Positions 34,861-48,764 of a DNA stretch of 64,000 nt are shown here, one piece after another. Numbering within the stretch: position 1 is the first letter of the stretch; each line of letters begins with the position of its first letter. This DNA comes from Salticus scenicus (taxonomy: Eukaryota > Arthropoda > Arachnida > Araneae > Salticidae), in contig OZ005652.1 in assembly GCA_963930645.1 (NCBI GenBank), positions 321,418,238-321,482,237 on the forward strand, given 5' to 3'. The translations under genes and the position numbers were made by a program. A model generated the notes under the pieces. It searched no databases, was not told where the DNA came from, and was given only the letters and a program-made list of their open reading frames with translations.

Positions 34861-37859
34861 TGTATATATTTATAACAATAAAAATCAACTATTATAAAAT
34901 ATTTTGTATATGTGTGAATATCGCTTTCCTACCTGTGGGTGAACGAGACTCTTGGATTGTCAAAACAATTCATTATGAGTATTTCTTAGAAGAACTTGTA
35001 GATATATTTAATCCAGATGATTGTAATCCAGATGATTATGTAGATATATTTAATCCCCATGTAACTGTAATAATTCCAAACACTGTTATTGATTTTTTTT
35101 TTTTTTTTTTTACAAACAATTTGAAAAATGCATGTCTAAAGATCTCGTCGATAAGACGCAAAATTAATATCCTTTTGGTACTTACGATATATATATATAT
35201 ATGCGTGTGTGTGTATATATTTCTGAGATTAAAGTCGCCTGCGCTCACTATAGAAAATAATATTTATTTTGTATTTTGACACCTCATCCATAAGGCTTAT
35301 CAAACACTTTACGAAAGCCCGAAGCTTTGTTATTTAAATGCATGCATGCTTTATCTCACCACTTAATCAGATTTGACTCTGAAAGAAGTCAGTTGATTGA
35401 CAATAACACAAATTTACATTATTTCCCAGTACACGGGAAAAATATATCAAGGAAGAATGATGCTTCGTCATATTAAAATGTATGTGTTACCAAATTGCCT
35501 TGAGATAAATAATGAATTTAATCTTTTGATACCTTTGAAATATGGACAACTCTTGTGATTATGTAAATTAAAATATATTTGGAAACACTTTATCATACAT
35601 TAAATGGTTGGTTATGACGGTTAAGATTAACTGACTACTCTAGGGTCTTATCCATAGCTTAGAAAAAATAAATAAATAAATAAACAATGAAATGAAAAGT
35701 AAAAATTCTGTGAAAGACACAGAATTTAGTTTAGTACAGAGGACTATTAATTTCAATCTGTAAAATTTTTATTTTTATTTTTAATTTATTTTTATCTGTC
35801 TTTTTTTTTTTTTTTTTTTTTTTTTACCGTAAAACTGAGCCACGTACTTTTGAAAGTGACTGAAATCAATTAAAATAAGTATTGCCACCTAAATTTCATA
35901 CTTTAGTTAATTTTTAAAAATCTAATTACCGTGTCGAAAAACCGTTTGCACCCCTCGATTCAGAAAAATCACCCCTTTCATTTGGTATCAAATTTGTAAC
36001 AATAGGACTGATATTTCTAATTTATTTTGTGTTACACAAAACTGGTCTACAAAAAATGGCAACGACTTTTTTACCCAGATTGAAACGAATAGTTCTCCTA
36101 CTCCTAAAGTGTCCTCAGATGCTTGTCACTACTATTGTTCAAAAATGGATAATGTATAGTTCATTTTTCTTCGCTCTAAATTTTATTATAAATATAATTA
36201 TCATAGTTAAAATAATAATAATATTTATTATTATTATTATTATTATTATTTTACACAAATCTTACAACTATGCATTTACTAAGTTACACAGATTTACACA
36301 GATTTTGATGATATTATGCTGTGGGAGGAAAGATTTACCCCACATTTTCTATATTTTTTCACATTCCGTGCGGTCCACTGCAACTTTTGACAATACTTTT
36401 TCTAATTTCCCGTTTACAGACATTTTACCGTTTTCATTTTTAAAAATTCACATGTCTCAATAATTATAATCTCATACCAATAATCAGATATTGTGATTAA
36501 GAAATGGTTACATTATATTTACTTAATATAAGATTTTAATAATAAATATTCTTAAAAATGGTAAAGAATCGAAAACAACTTCTTTTAATCACATTTGGAT
36601 AATTACAATATATATAAATACATTTTGCTTAGATTTACATACATGAGGTAATAGAGTTGTTCATTTTTAAAGATAGATATTTAATAAAGAGTGTTTTGGG
36701 AACTACAGACATTAAAAGTGATTTGTCGTCTTTGACTTGGTAACCACTCAAGGTCCTATATAAATGATTATATTTCATTTTAATACTTATAATTTGAAAT
36801 ATATTAGGTTTGTTCAATGTAATATATATGCAGGCCACAATGCTTATGGTTTTTGATATATTTTTTTAAGATTTAAAATTTTTAAAATGAGTTTTCTGAA
36901 TTTTCATTTTTTCATGAATTCATAACATTTAAAATGCTAAAATTTCTACAAATGTTTAAGAAAAGGCTTAATATATCGTTTGAATGTTTAATAAAACCTA
37001 TTTAAAGTAATTAGGTATAGAATTTTAAATTTATTAACTACTTTATAGGAAAAAAAAATACACGTCTAAGCAAAACTTTGCAAAAATGTGGAAAAAAAAA
37101 AAGCACGAGTGTTGCTATAAGTCTTCTTTTAAAGACATTGCAAAAGCTATCCCTACTTCTTTTAAATAGCTTTTATTAAAAAAAAAAAAAAAAAAAAAAA
37201 CTATTGTGTCACTCATACGACTTTCTCTTACCCTAAAATTGAATACTATAAATACAGGTTGGGGATTAAGGGGTAAGATAACGAGTTATGTTATGTAAAC
37301 CTATGTTAAAGCAATTCAAATTAGGCTTCGTAAGAGTTTTATATTATAATTAGATCTGTGTGAGGGGGGCTCCCGCTCCCTCAACCACCCGTTTCATTAC
37401 TGTACCTACATTTATAGAAAATTTAAATCTTTGATTAAAATTAAAAGTTCACTTAAAATTATTCAGACAACTTTCACACGCAACATTCCTTACAACTTCT
37501 CAATCTTGATCAAACTTTTCCAGCAACAAACTTATATTAACTTCAAAATACAACATTTGGATCTCCTAAAATTATTCGTTTTTAAGTTAGTCTAAGAGAC
37601 ACAGACAAAGATCAAACGTTAAAAAACTAGACTTCGGTCATCAAGAAGCCTCAAAACGTGTAAATATACAAAAAACATGAGATGAATATTTAGCTTAAAA
37701 TCATATATTATTTAGCATACCTGTATATTATTAACCATACCTGTGAGGAATTAATTTCAATTCCTGAACAGCTTTCCTGGATATCGTAAGATATTTTTGT
37801 AAATCACATCCACTAACAACTAAAAGGAATGTTATCGCTTAAATATTTGCAGCCTTGTA
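34861..37859. other. AT-rich non-coding DNA
   Basis: No gene is recognised. Low-complexity stretches include T-runs (35092-35110, 35803-35825), ATT repeats (36218-36250) and an A-run (37180-37200). Open frames here lack splice signals and domain features. Confidence 0.4.
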
Positions 37860-38482
37860 TATATTTTGAAGATTATATACAAACCACATGGAGCACCTAA
37901 ATATATTCCTATAGTAATAATACACGGTCTAGCCTGAAATACACTTTCACAAATTTGAAACTATTGTCGCACTTTTATCTAGTTTTTTGTGTAGCCCTGT
38001 AAACGAACAGGGAGTGATTTTCCTTTCATATTCTACATGAGACATGTTTTTACGCATATATATAAAAAAAATCGTTTCATTTTGTTTAGTGCAGTCTACA
38101 AATAAGATGTTAAACTCTACTTACTTGCAATTTCCCCCATAGACGTAATGTATTTGAATTATCTTGATTGTCCTTGTACACGAACCATTTTCTTGATCTC
38201 AACGAAATGTTTGGTGTAACATCCTTATATCATACAAATTTGGAATACCAAGTTTGTACTTTCTGCTATAATTTGTTTTTGAGATATGTTGATAACAGTC
38301 TCACACACAGACACACAGACTGACTTACAGATACACACACACACACAGACCAACAAACATGACATAAAAACATGATTTTCGGATTCAGGGGACCTCAAAA
38401 CGTGTAAATCTTACAAAAACTCACTTTCGAAAATTTGACCCAGAAACAATGCTTTCTCTGCCTTATTGGTAAGAGAAAGTAA
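37860..38482 (-). repeat. Hairpin-ended CTGT-type repeat
   Basis: The right end is a hairpin (TGCTTTCTCTGCC..GGTAAGAGAAAGTA). It is preceded by GGGGACCTCAAAACGTG, an (AC)n tract and CACAGACTGACTTACAG. The order is as in family R2 but the interior is different, so it is a related subfamily. Confidence 0.5.
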
Positions 38483-38489
38483 TTAAGTA

Positions 38490-39330
38490 TTTTTTTAAAT
38501 ATCTGTAGGAGTGTTAGCATTTTGAAGATCAAAAATTCATGAAAAAATAAAAACTGAGAAAACGCATTGTAAGGATTTCAAATGTAAAATATGTATCAAA
38601 ATGCATAAGGATTGTTTTTTGAATATATATTTTTTTGAAAAACTTAACATAGTTCATATTATAGTATTAAATAGAAATATAAGCTTTTGTATGAAATCTG
38701 CAGTGGAGCCAAGTCCCCTTAATAACTTTCCAAATAATAAAAGGCTCCAACCATAAAGCTGAAAATAGGTATTTATAACGAGGTAATTTTGAAAATCGCC
38801 TTGAATTTAGTAAGAAGATTTTATTTATCTTTAAAATTGGATAATTGACTATATTTTTAATATAGTTTGTATAGTTCAACAGTACTCAAAAGAACTATTA
38901 ATTTTTAATATATGTATATATATATAAAAATGTGACTTGTTGACTTTAAAAGTTTAATGACCTCTGAAATAATGAAAAGCTCTAAAATGATGCATAAAGT
39001 ATACATATACTATTTAGGAATTTATGAAATATTTTTAAGAATGAATATACATTAATGATTAAAATTGATTTTTAATAATCAAATTAACAGTTCAAGAAGA
39101 TGTCATTTGTTATTTTTAATGTAAATTGCATTTAATCACTGATGGAAGACGATTGAAATATACACAATAATGTATTTTGTACAGACAAGATATATTAGTG
39201 CTATCGATTTTAAAGATAAATATTCAAGAAGGAGTGGCTTGGTGACTTGAGATTTTAATGGCCTCTCAAATAATGAAACGCTATTGAGTCATATCATTTA
39301 TTAAACCTTGTGCAATGTTACATCCAATAC
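38490..39330 (+). repeat. Tandem and dispersed repeat (GCCAAGTCCCCTTAA unit)
   Basis: 38490-38725 matches 59690-59945, with shared TTCATGAAAAAAT, AACATAGTTCA-like and GCCAAGTCCCCTTAA. Diverged follow-on copies with (A/T)AATGACCTCT.AAATAATGAAA landmarks occur near 38960 and 39260. It is non-coding. Confidence 0.5.
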
Positions 39331-40296
39331 ATAAATCATGTCTTAATTATTTTAATAATCGTTTTTGGTCTAATATGGCTTCTGACGCATAATAAATCTC
39401 TATAGGTCTCCAACTCTTTTGAAATTAAATCAGGTCACACTTAATTACAGCATTAGGCAGGGCTACTAATAAGCCTCAAGATTACACTTACTATAGACAC
39501 GAATGGATGTTGCATTATGTTTGAAGTCTTTGTTATAAATGTGATTGTATTTAAATTGAGCAATTGCAACTATATTTGACGAAAAATCAATTGCAAAGTT
39601 TATGCATTTAATGATAATCGAAGTAAAATCAAATGAACTTTATTTAAAATTACAAATAATTGTAATCCTTACCTTTTGACTATTTTTTTTTTGCCTAAAG
39701 ATATACAGTGTTTACCACAACCTCTATAAGAAAGTATGTCATGATTAAAGAGGTAAGTGTTGTATATATAAATATAAATAAGAACAATCAGGGCAATGTA
39801 AGAAGTTGCCACATATTGGCATTAAATTATTTTTTAAAAAATTAATGCTAATGTTGCTCAGTAGTTTTTATAAGGCTGGAAGCTTTTGCACGTACTGTGT
39901 AAAAGAATATGAAAATACAATGGGGAAAATTTATATGTCTTATGGCTACCAGAAATTTTTTTACAGAAATCATATATAAATTACTGTAAGAATTTTCCCT
40001 GAATAAATAAAGAAACCATTCCACAAATTTAAAGTGGCATTTAGAAAGCGTAAAAATTGGCAGCTATGAAAGGACTATTTTAACTTGGAAAATATGAGCG
40101 CAAGCGATCGTATAATATTGTAGAGGGTACTTTCTGTCCATCACTCCCATTTTCGTGCAAAGCTGTCATTCTTAAGGTGACTTTACATAAGTAACATAAA
40201 TCAGTATACAGGGGCGCGCCGTTCTGGTGTGTGAAGTGTGCGGCGCACACAGGAGCTAACTAAAGAAAGGCACCAGCTGAGGATAAATTATTTGAA

Positions 40297-40332
<36 letters not shown>

Positions 40333-41429
40333 GAAAGAAAGAAAGAAAATAAAAGAATATATATATATATATTACTTTATTATATCTGATTTCATAATAC
40401 CGGTCTGAAGCCCTCCCTGCGACTAGTGTAGCTAAATGAGGCGCCTTGAAAAACATACTGGCAAAGCTTGTGTTCCTCAAATAGTTTAGGAGGTTTTTTT
40501 GTGAAAGGGCACGTTAAAAGTGGAATAACTTTGTAAAGATGTGCCTACCTTCAGCAAAATTTTCTTAGATTTTTTTAAGATATCACAGCATTCTATTGAA
40601 ATTTAAAACGGCGCCTTAATCTCTTCCCCCCTCCCCCTCTTCTGCCGGCAAAAGGGCACTCAGATTAGTAAAAAGACAACATAATTCGATTGCAAAAATA
40701 AAGATTTAATAGAACCGGATATTTTATTTAGAGTATTTTTTTCCCCTTTGCATTATCAATGTAACATCTATATTAATAAAATCAGACTTTTGTCTGTAAA
40801 TGTCTCAAATTCGAAAAAAAATGCGATATCTTCACATTTCACACACATCGTGAAAGCCAAATCTGATTTCAGAAAATTTTCTGTCTGCATGTCTATAACA
40901 TTTTTGTCTGGGTACCACGTGCGAACAGCTGGACAGAATTCAACAACACTTAGCACGAATTACCCAACTTAAAATTATATCTATAAACTTTTGAAAATTC
41001 CCTTCTTGAGGGCGCAGGAGGCAAAATCACGTTTATAACTTGGCTTAAAATTAATTCACAGTGAAGAACTGCACATGAGAATTCTAGATTTGAGTACAAA
41101 AAAAAAAAAAAAAAAAAAAAACTAGTTGGCATAGGTGGACTCTGCTCAGTTCCCCATCATATTTATGTTCTCATAAATTTCTAGTGCGAGACATATTATA
41201 ATCATGTTAAAAGAAGTGAATTTGACCAAAGCTTGATACAGTGACAGAATGAAATCCCTGCCTAATAGGCTATCCACCGTTAACTTCGATATATTTATCT
41301 TATTCTAATCTATTAACTTATTTTATCAGGGTCAGTTCCGTTATTTAGTTTTCATGCTACTATTTCCAATGCAATAATCCTCAAAATTCATATTTATATG
41401 AAAAATTTACAATTTCGCTATGTTGATAA
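39331..41429. other. Repeat-rich non-coding DNA
   Basis: There is no gene. It holds an (AAT)n tract at about 40300-40331, a (TA)n tract near 40360, and GC-rich transposon-terminus-like words near 40210 (CAGGGGCGCGCC). A dispersed repeat at about 40765-40990 has a relative at 57575-57850 (ACTTTTGTCT..AAAT, AACAGCTGGAC, ACCCAACTTAA). Confidence 0.4.
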
Positions 41430-41457
41430 AATCGTAAATTATTCGTAATTTACGATT
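41430..41457. repeat. 12-bp perfect hairpin with TTCG loop
   Basis: AATCGTAAATTA, TTCG, then the exact complement. UUCG loops are unusually stable in RNA. No function is indicated. Confidence 0.6.
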
Positions 41458-41741
41458 AATTAATTATTCGTAACGACATGAGACAGATTTTTAAATTTTA
41501 CAAATACATCGATAGCATAAGATATTTTAAATCAAACGGATATATATTATTCCAGAATACATAAAAACTCAAGCAAATGAATTACGTTTCACTAAATAAT
41601 ATTATCTGTTTAAATGTTCATGTAATCTAAAACTTAATAATTTGTATTGTATATTCTTACTTTATTTACGTATAAATTTATCTATTAGTATATGTGCAGT
41701 GTACAAACGTCGCAGCAAAATAGTTTAAAAGATTTTTGTTA

Positions 41742-42281
41742 CAGGCATGAGAATTTTCCGCGGATCCGCGATTTTCCGCTTTTTTGTGATTTCCGCTAAT
41801 TCCGCGGATTTTTTTTTTTTTTTTTTTTTTTTTGTTTAAATCAAACTGCAATAACGATCAGTACTCAAACGCTCCACGAAAGACTTTAGATTCTCAATCT
41901 TTCTCTATCCAAAATATAAATGTCAATATTCATTATAAACGTGCTTTATCAGATTCTATAAAATATAAAAGAATATAATTATTCAATGTTTCTCACTCAT
42001 GTAATTTTTTTTTGTCCTGCACTCCCCCCCCCATTTTTTTTTTCATCTTTAACCATCGCTAATCAAACATTCTGTGAGAAGCCTTTTATTTTTGAATATT
42101 TATCCATCAACAACAAAAATGTCAATATTAATTCTAATTACTTTATGATATTCTGGAACCCATAAAGAAGTAGAATTGTGTTTAACATTTCTCACTCATG
42201 AACTACTTTTTACCTCCCCCCCCTCCCCCTTTCCCATTTTCCACCACCAGTCAATGATTAAATGTTGATTGCTAGCTAATG

Positions 42282-42320
<39 letters not shown>

Positions 42321-42539
42321 ACATGTTTTATTGTGTTGATGTGCATTATTCTTTTAGTTTAATTTGTCACTTTTAAAATATTTTGTATAGTTTTTCCCAG
42401 TGAGCATTATTTTTCATTTGAAATAAATTTTCTGAACACATTTGTATAGTTTTCCCCGCACACGTTATTTTTCATTTGAAATTAATTTTGTGAACACGCG
42501 TGTTTCCTCTTTTTTTAATTTTCTGCACTCTCATGCCTG
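41742..42539. mobile_element. Non-autonomous DNA transposon, about 800 bp, hAT-like ends
   Basis: The terminus CAGGCATGAGA is mirrored by TCTCATGCCTG at the right end. The short CAGG/CCTG tips suggest hAT, but the 8-bp target duplication expected for hAT is not clear. Inside are duplicated blocks (TTCTCACTCATG, two copies; TTTTTCATTTGAAAT, two copies), a CCGCGGATCCGCG word, C-runs and T-runs. There is no coding frame. Confidence 0.45.
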
Positions 42540-42727
42540 TTTGTATCTTACCACTATACGGAAAAACACGTATAAATTTACATACAAATTACACAAAAAG
42601 TTTAGATAAGGAATAATTATAAGATAAAAAAAAAAAACCTTTTAATATACCACGTTTTTAAATTTTCTGTTGAATCATGTAAACTTGACAGCCCGAATAA
42701 TTACAAATGCATTGTCATCGTGTTTTG

Positions 42728-43252
42728 AGATATTTTAAACGATTTAAATGTCTAGCTGGTCGGGAAGTTAGCTAAAAATCGATTGCAAGATTTGTACTGA
42801 ATAAACAAGAAAGCGAGTTGAAAGCGATATAAAAAAACGTTGGTTCTAAATATAAAATATCAATCCTTTTAGATTGGTTGGTTGGGTTTTACGTCACACC
42901 AGTTTTGCACAATGGGAAATTAACGACGGTCTGGAACTCACCCCTAGAGGTGGTCCGGAGACATGCCATCACGATTTTAATCTTCCACGGAATTGATGCC
43001 GCTCTCACTTCGGTGACCTCCCAGGGTAATCCTTTTGGAACAACATATGTTAGTATCATGAACTACATTAGCACTTTATCATTGTGTAGAAATTTTTTAA
43101 AGTTATAATGACGTCAATTTTTGTGTGATGCCTAATTTAACTTTTATAATTTTATAATGTTCACGTTTATTTAAAGGTATTTATTTTTATGTCAAAAGAA
43201 AATAAACTCGATTTATTTTCTTTCTTTCTTCTTCTTCTTCTTCTTCTTCTTC

Positions 43253-43283
<31 letters not shown>

Positions 43284-43530
43284 TTAAATTATAGCTAATA
43301 TTTAAATGGCTAATTTTAAAACTATTAGGATGTTATTATTTTCATATTATAATTAATTAAAAGAAAACTAATCAAAAATTCGAAAATCGGGCTTCGAGGT
43401 ATTGCGTTCTCATCGTGCGCTGAACTATTCTAAAAGTTTCAAATGTCTAGCTAGTCGGGAAGTTAGTTAAAAATCGATTGCAAGATTTGCACTGGACAAA
43501 CAAACAAGAAAGCGAGTTAATAAAAGCATA
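42728..43530. repeat. Direct repeat pair flanking a SINE fragment
   Basis: About 105-118 bp at 42728-42832 recurs at 43413-43530 (GTCGGGAAGTTAG, AAAATCGATTGCAAGATTTG, AAGAAAGCGAGTT). The intervening part holds the SINE piece, a CTT repeat (43222-43253) and a T-run. Confidence 0.6.
42873..43042 (-). mobile_element. SINE family 1, 3' half
   Basis: GGTTGGTTGGGTTTTACGTC starts the piece, as in 863-1169. Similarity ends after the ATTACCCTGG-like segment (on the minus strand), so the tRNA-like head is missing. Confidence 0.65.
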
Positions 43531-43587
43531 ATAATAAAATCGGTAAAATTCCTATCATTAGATGCCTTTTTACCCTGTTAAGTATTT

Positions 43588-45048
43588 TTACTTTCTTCTA
43601 TATGTAATATAGAGAAAGTATTGGATTCGCGAAAATTTTCGACCTCCGTTTTTTGACGGATCTACACGTTTTGGGATGTCCTGAACACGAATTGATAGTT
43701 TTTAGAAAATGTCTGTCTGTCTGTCTGTCTGTCTGTGGTTTAGTGTTTTCACCGTATCACGAACCAATGAATGAAATTCAACCAAACTTGGTATATAGTT
43801 GGACCCTGGCGGGGCATTGTGCTGATTAGATTTTGGGATCAATAGCTCATCAGGTGGCGCTGTGATCGCATTTTATGTAAATTTTTAACATGGCAGTATA
43901 GGACAAATTTTCATATTTTTCACCGTATCTCACGAACCAATGAATGAAATTCAACCAAACTTGGTATATAGTTGGAACCTGACGGGGCAAGGTGCTGATT
44001 AGATTTGGGGATCAATCGTCCGGCAGGTGGCGCTGTAATCGCAAAATTTCGTATTTTTCACCGTATCTCACGAACCGATGAATGAAATTGAACCAAACTT
44101 GGTGTATAGTTGGACCCTGACATGGAAAGTGTCTGATTAGATTCGGGGATCAATCGCCCAGCAGATGGCGCTGTGATCGCATTTTATGTAAACTTTTAAC
44201 ATGGCAGAATAGGACAAAATTTCGTATAAATGTACATAATGAGCGTTATTTTAAACTTGTGATTGTAAAATTAATATGAATTATTGATAATAGTAGTAGT
44301 TAACTAGGAAAAGAAATTTGTGCATGGGGGGGCATCGGTTCCCCCCCTGGGGGGTAAATACCCCCCCGGGAGGGTTAAATTTTGAAGATGGGTATCATTC
44401 GAAAGATCTCGTCAATACCTTTAAAACGAATGATTGAACCATAAATCTGTGATAATTTAAAACAAAGTTATCGAATTTTTTTACTTTTAACAAAAAAAAA
44501 AAAAAAAAAAAAAAAATCGTTTCTTTTTTTTTTTTTTTTTTTTTTTTAACGAAATTTTACCAAACTTGGTATTTAGTTGGTCCCCGACATAAACTGGTGC
44601 TTATTATATTTGGGGATGAATAGCTCAACAGGAGGCGCTGTGATAGCATTTTATCTAAATTTTTAACATGGCAGAATAGGACAAAAATTCGTATAAATGT
44701 GCATAATAAGAGTTATTTTACACTTGTGAATGTAAAATTAATATGAATTATTGATAATAGTAGTACGTAACTAGGAAAAAAATTTTGTGCATGGGGGGGC
44801 ATCGCTTCCCCTCCTGGGGGGGAAGTACCCCCCCCGTGGGGGGTAAATTTTGAAGATGGATATCATTCGAAAGATCTCGTCAATACCTTTAAAACGAATG
44901 GTTGAACTATAAATCTGTGATAATTTAAAACAAAGTTATCGATTTTTTTTACTTTTAACCAAAAAAAAAAAAAAATTTTTTTTTTTTTTTTTTAAATATT
45001 GTTACTGATTGAATATGTATAGGAAAATATAGAAGAAAGTCTTGTGGT
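43588..45048 (+). repeat. Hairpin-led CTGT repeat array, family R3
   Basis: It begins with hairpin TACTTTCTTCTATAT..AGAGAAAGTATTGG and then (CTGT)n at about 43711-43734. Three copies follow of a unit with CTCACGAACCAATGAATG and CCAAACTTGGTATATAGTTG (near 43750, 43925, 44060). A larger block of about 430-450 bp (44141-44515) is duplicated at 44594-44990, with CATGGGGGGGCATCG and GAAAGATCTCGTCAATACC in both. It is non-coding. Confidence 0.65.
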
Positions 45049-45254
45049 GGCCACAACATACTAGTTTATCTATATTTAACAAGTAAAATTTATTATATGT
45101 TCCTATAAATTTATTTGTTACTTAAAAGAAAAAAAAACTTCCATAATTAACCAGATCAAATCTTGCCCCTATAGCGATAGTTATATATTAATTTGATCTT
45201 AACAGTACTTCTAGAGCTTTCAACAATGAAATTCAGAAAACCAGTATTCACCAC

Positions 45255-45282
<28 letters not shown>

Positions 45283-45289
<7 letters not shown>

Positions 45290-46456
45290 CCGAACACTAT
45301 AGTGAGGAAAGTATTGTAATCACGTCAAAAATCCGAATTTGAGATTTTGATGTTTCTATACGTTTCGAGGTCCCCTGAGTCCGTTTTTACTATTTTTACG
45401 ATGATGTACGTGTGTGTGTGTATGTCTGTGAGTGAACACGATACTGTCTAAACGCTTTGCTCGAATGAGCTGTAAGTTAGTACGCATGTTGGAAGTCACC
45501 GTAGCACGAACCCTATTAATTTTGACAAATCTAGCACTTATAGTTTTTTTTACAGGGATACAAAGAAAAAATTTTTATCATTATGGCCTATGGGACCAAA
45601 ATCTGAAAAGTGCGATTAAACGTCCTATTCAATTGAGCAAAAAATTTATAAACATATTATAGGTCACAGATACTCAATCTGTATAAATTTTCGCGAATCT
45701 AGCACGTATAGTTTTTTTTACAGGCACACAAAGAAAAATTCTTTATCATTATGGCCTATGGGACCAAAATCTGAAAAGTGCGATAGCATCTAAACGTCCT
45801 ATTTAATTGAGCAAAAAATTTATAAAAATATTATAGGTCACAGATACTCAATCTGTATAAATTTTTACAAATCTAGCGCTTATAGTTTTTTTTACAGGGA
45901 CACAAAGAAAAATTCTTTATCTTTATGGCCTATGGGGCCAAATTTTTAAAAGTGCGATAGCGTCTAAACGCCTTATTAATCTGAGCAAAAAATTTTACAC
46001 ATATTATAGGTCACAGTTGCACCAACTGTATCGATTTAGGTGAATTTAGCTTTTATAGTTTTTTACAGAGACACAAAGAAAATTTTTTTATCATTATGGC
46101 CCATGGGACCAAATTTTTAAAAGTGCGATAGCATCTAAATGCCTTATTCAATTGGGCTGAAAATTTATATGAATATTATAAATCACTGTTGTACTAACTA
46201 TAAGCATTTTGGTGAATCTAGCATTTACAGGTTTTTAGAGGGACACAACGAAAAATTCTATATCATTATCATCTATAGGCTCAAAGTTCAGTAGCGTTAA
46301 ATAAAACATCGTGTAGTATATGGAGAAAAATACTCAAACACTCTATTATGTTTTTCTCTCTTTTGTTTGTTTAACAACTCCTCTTTCATTACTTTATATA
46401 CAAAACTGTTAATTACTTAATGTTCGGAAAGTTGAATGGAGTCACTCCAGATTTTT
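45283..46456 (+). repeat. Hairpin-ended repeat element, family R2, long copy
   Basis: It is the same element as 13571-14255 in opposite orientation. It starts with the ACTTTCC..GGAAAGT hairpin and ends GGAGTCACTCCAGATT. It has about five copies of the internal unit of roughly 155-190 bp (GGCCTATGGGACCAAA, CTTATAGTTTTTTTTACAG) against about two in the other copy. The short open frames come from the tandem unit. Confidence 0.65.
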
Positions 46457-47890
46457 TATTATAATTATTATTATTATTTTTACTAATGATTTCTAATAAC
46501 TTCTAATGACTTCTACTTATAAATTCCATTTAACTGTACTAGTGCAAAATGTTAAACTCATTTATAAGTGCAAACATACTGCAATACTATGACTAATTTA
46601 AAAAAGTTTTCATTATAGTATTTTAAAGAGTTAAACCATTTTCCTAAATGTGTTGTTGCAACAAAAGCAGATTTACACTTAAAGACCAAAAAAGGAGCAG
46701 TTTGTTCAATTTTAACGGGGGGTGGGGTGGGAAGTGATTGTCAGCCTTGCATTCAGACTTGGCAACTTAGCGATGAATTTGGCGACATGGCGATCAAACT
46801 TGGCGAGAAGTAATAATTTAGTTTTCCAAAGTTTAGAAGCTCAATATTCAATATTAGCTGAGTTCTGTAATTTTCTTGATTCATCAATTGGCTTCTGGCA
46901 CAGAAAAATCTCGAAAGTTCGCCAAATCACGACAGGAATTATAAAAACAGAAGAGACACTCCAGAGAGATCAGTTGTATTCGGAATTTTGTTCTGAACGT
47001 TCGTTTCGGTTTAAATGCTTTATATTTATTCTTAAATGAGTGAAATTACACTCTGTGGTGTTCTTAATGTTATTTTATGACTTTTTGAGGTATGAATTTG
47101 AGTACGATAATTTACTGGCTTTACCCGAGAATTAATTCTTGAATAAAGTGTATCTTTCGACAAGAAACTGCCTGTTTCTTTGCAATTACTTTTTCCATGC
47201 AAGAAAATCGACATTTTGGACGGACAATATGAATAGAGACGGATATTTTGGATCAGTATGATATGCGTAATACTCGCAAAAGGTGTAATGAAGTGAGGGA
47301 ATGTTTAGTTTATTAAGATTGTGTTTTGTGTTTAAATATTTATATTTACTTAAAAGTTAGACCCGAACAGATAGAAACAGCAATTACATTTACAGCTCTC
47401 ACTTAAGCCATCTATTGTAACGCCTCAGCGCGGCATTTCTGCATCCATATTCACACTAAATCTGCCTATTTTGGTTTCCTATGTTTGCCTTCACAATTGT
47501 ACGTATTTTTTACAAATCCCCAAAGAAGATTTTTTTTTCTTTCTGCAAGATGCACTTTTTATTTGTTTCTTTTTAAATTTAATTTTATTTGATACATTTT
47601 TCTTTTTATTAGCCATTCAATAAACTTACTACTATTAAGGTTCGAGATTCAATTGACTTGCTGAATAATAATTTTTTATAAAACTAGGGGGCTCTGCCCA
47701 CTGCTCGCTCCGCTCACCAACCCCCGAAGGAGGCTTCGCCTCCTCCCCGACAAACTTTACTTATTAACACATGCAGAACTCTGCCCGTCTATTCGCTGCT
47801 TTCTTTCATTGAAAAGGAATATTAATAGTGCATATTACAAGACAAAAGCAGAAAATTATTAAAGAAATCCTCATATGCAATGTCAAATTC

Positions 47891-47940
<50 letters not shown>

Positions 47941-48028
47941 TAGAAATAAATTCATAATATCTAGACCATTTTGCATTAAAGCTTTAGTATATGACCTTTT
48001 TTTATTTATTTTTTACAACCTTAGATCC
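46457..48028. other. Non-coding DNA with GC-rich repeat word
   Basis: No gene is called. A 105-codon open frame at 46722-47039 is built on tandem-like GGCGA/CTTGGC words and lacks domain features. CTGCTCGCTCCGCTCACC near 47701 resembles a common interspersed-repeat end. A (TA)n tract lies at 47897-47937. Confidence 0.4.
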
Positions 48029-48360
48029 GGACTACGGTACCCCAGTCGGTAGAGAAGCTCGTAATTGGAAGATTGTGGGTTCGGTTCTCGAACCGACCAA
48101 AGACCGTCGTGTACACTAATGGTGGCTGATGCACGTAAAATATGTCGTGGCCGCAATATCCTCCATGTTCCCATCACAATTATACCTCTGGGGGCCACCG
48201 AAGCTGATGAGACATCCCTTTCGTGTAGGACCAAAACTGTGGTGGCATATGTCTCCAGAACATCCGTAGGGGTGCGTCCCAGACCGTCGCCAATTATCCA
48301 TAGCGCAGTAATGGGGCGACGTCAAACACAAACTACCTATTTATCTACCTACCTACAACC
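48029..48360 (+). mobile_element. SINE family 1, full-length copy
   Basis: It has a tRNA-like head with A-box-like TACCCCAGTCGG and B-box-like GGTTCGGTTCTC, the shared body (ATGGTGGCTGATGCACGTAA), and a tail with ACCTACC repeats. Confidence 0.75.
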
Positions 48361-48436
48361 ATGGATCATGTTTTAATTTTCCCGTGTAAGAAAATTAATT
48401 TTCTAAAAGTAGAGTCTTTTTTACATCCATGGTTTC

Positions 48437-48764
48437 GGGCCGCGGTACACTAGTCGGTAAAGCGCTGAGCACGTAATTGGAAGATTGCCGATTCGATACT
48501 TGAGCCGGCCAAAGACCGTCGTGTACACTAATGATGGCTGGTGCACATAAAATCACTCGTGGTTGCAAAGTCTTCCATGTTCCCATCCACACTATACCTC
48601 AGGGGATCACCAAAGCGGAGGGTATCCTCTCCGTGAAGGTTCAAAATTCTGATGGCATGTCTCCGGAACATTTCTAGGGTTGGGTCCCAGACCGTCGCCA
48701 ATTACCCATAGCGCAGTATTGGTGCGACGTTAAATCCAACCAACCCGCCTACCTAAGTGCAACC
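48437..48764 (+). mobile_element. SINE family 1, second adjacent full-length copy
   Basis: The head GGGCCGCGGTACACTAGTCG and body are diverged from the first copy. The tail reads GACGTTAAATCCAACC. It lies 76 bp downstream in the same orientation. Confidence 0.75.

Noticed and set aside
34860..35279. 139-codon open frame
   Set aside because: It includes a poly-T phenylalanine run and a TA/TG microsatellite and has no domain; a repeated FNPD motif comes from a short local duplication.
36029..36463. 144-codon open frame
   Set aside because: It is AT-rich with an ATT microsatellite coding for an isoleucine run, and shows no domain or conserved pattern.
46722..47039. 105-codon open frame
   Set aside because: It is built on short repeated GGCGA/TTGGC words, has no splice context and no recognisable domain, so chance or repeat origin is more likely.
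48029..48100. Possible tRNA gene
   Set aside because: The head has promoter-box-like words but is followed by a repeated body and tail; four or more similar copies in the window identify it as a SINE.
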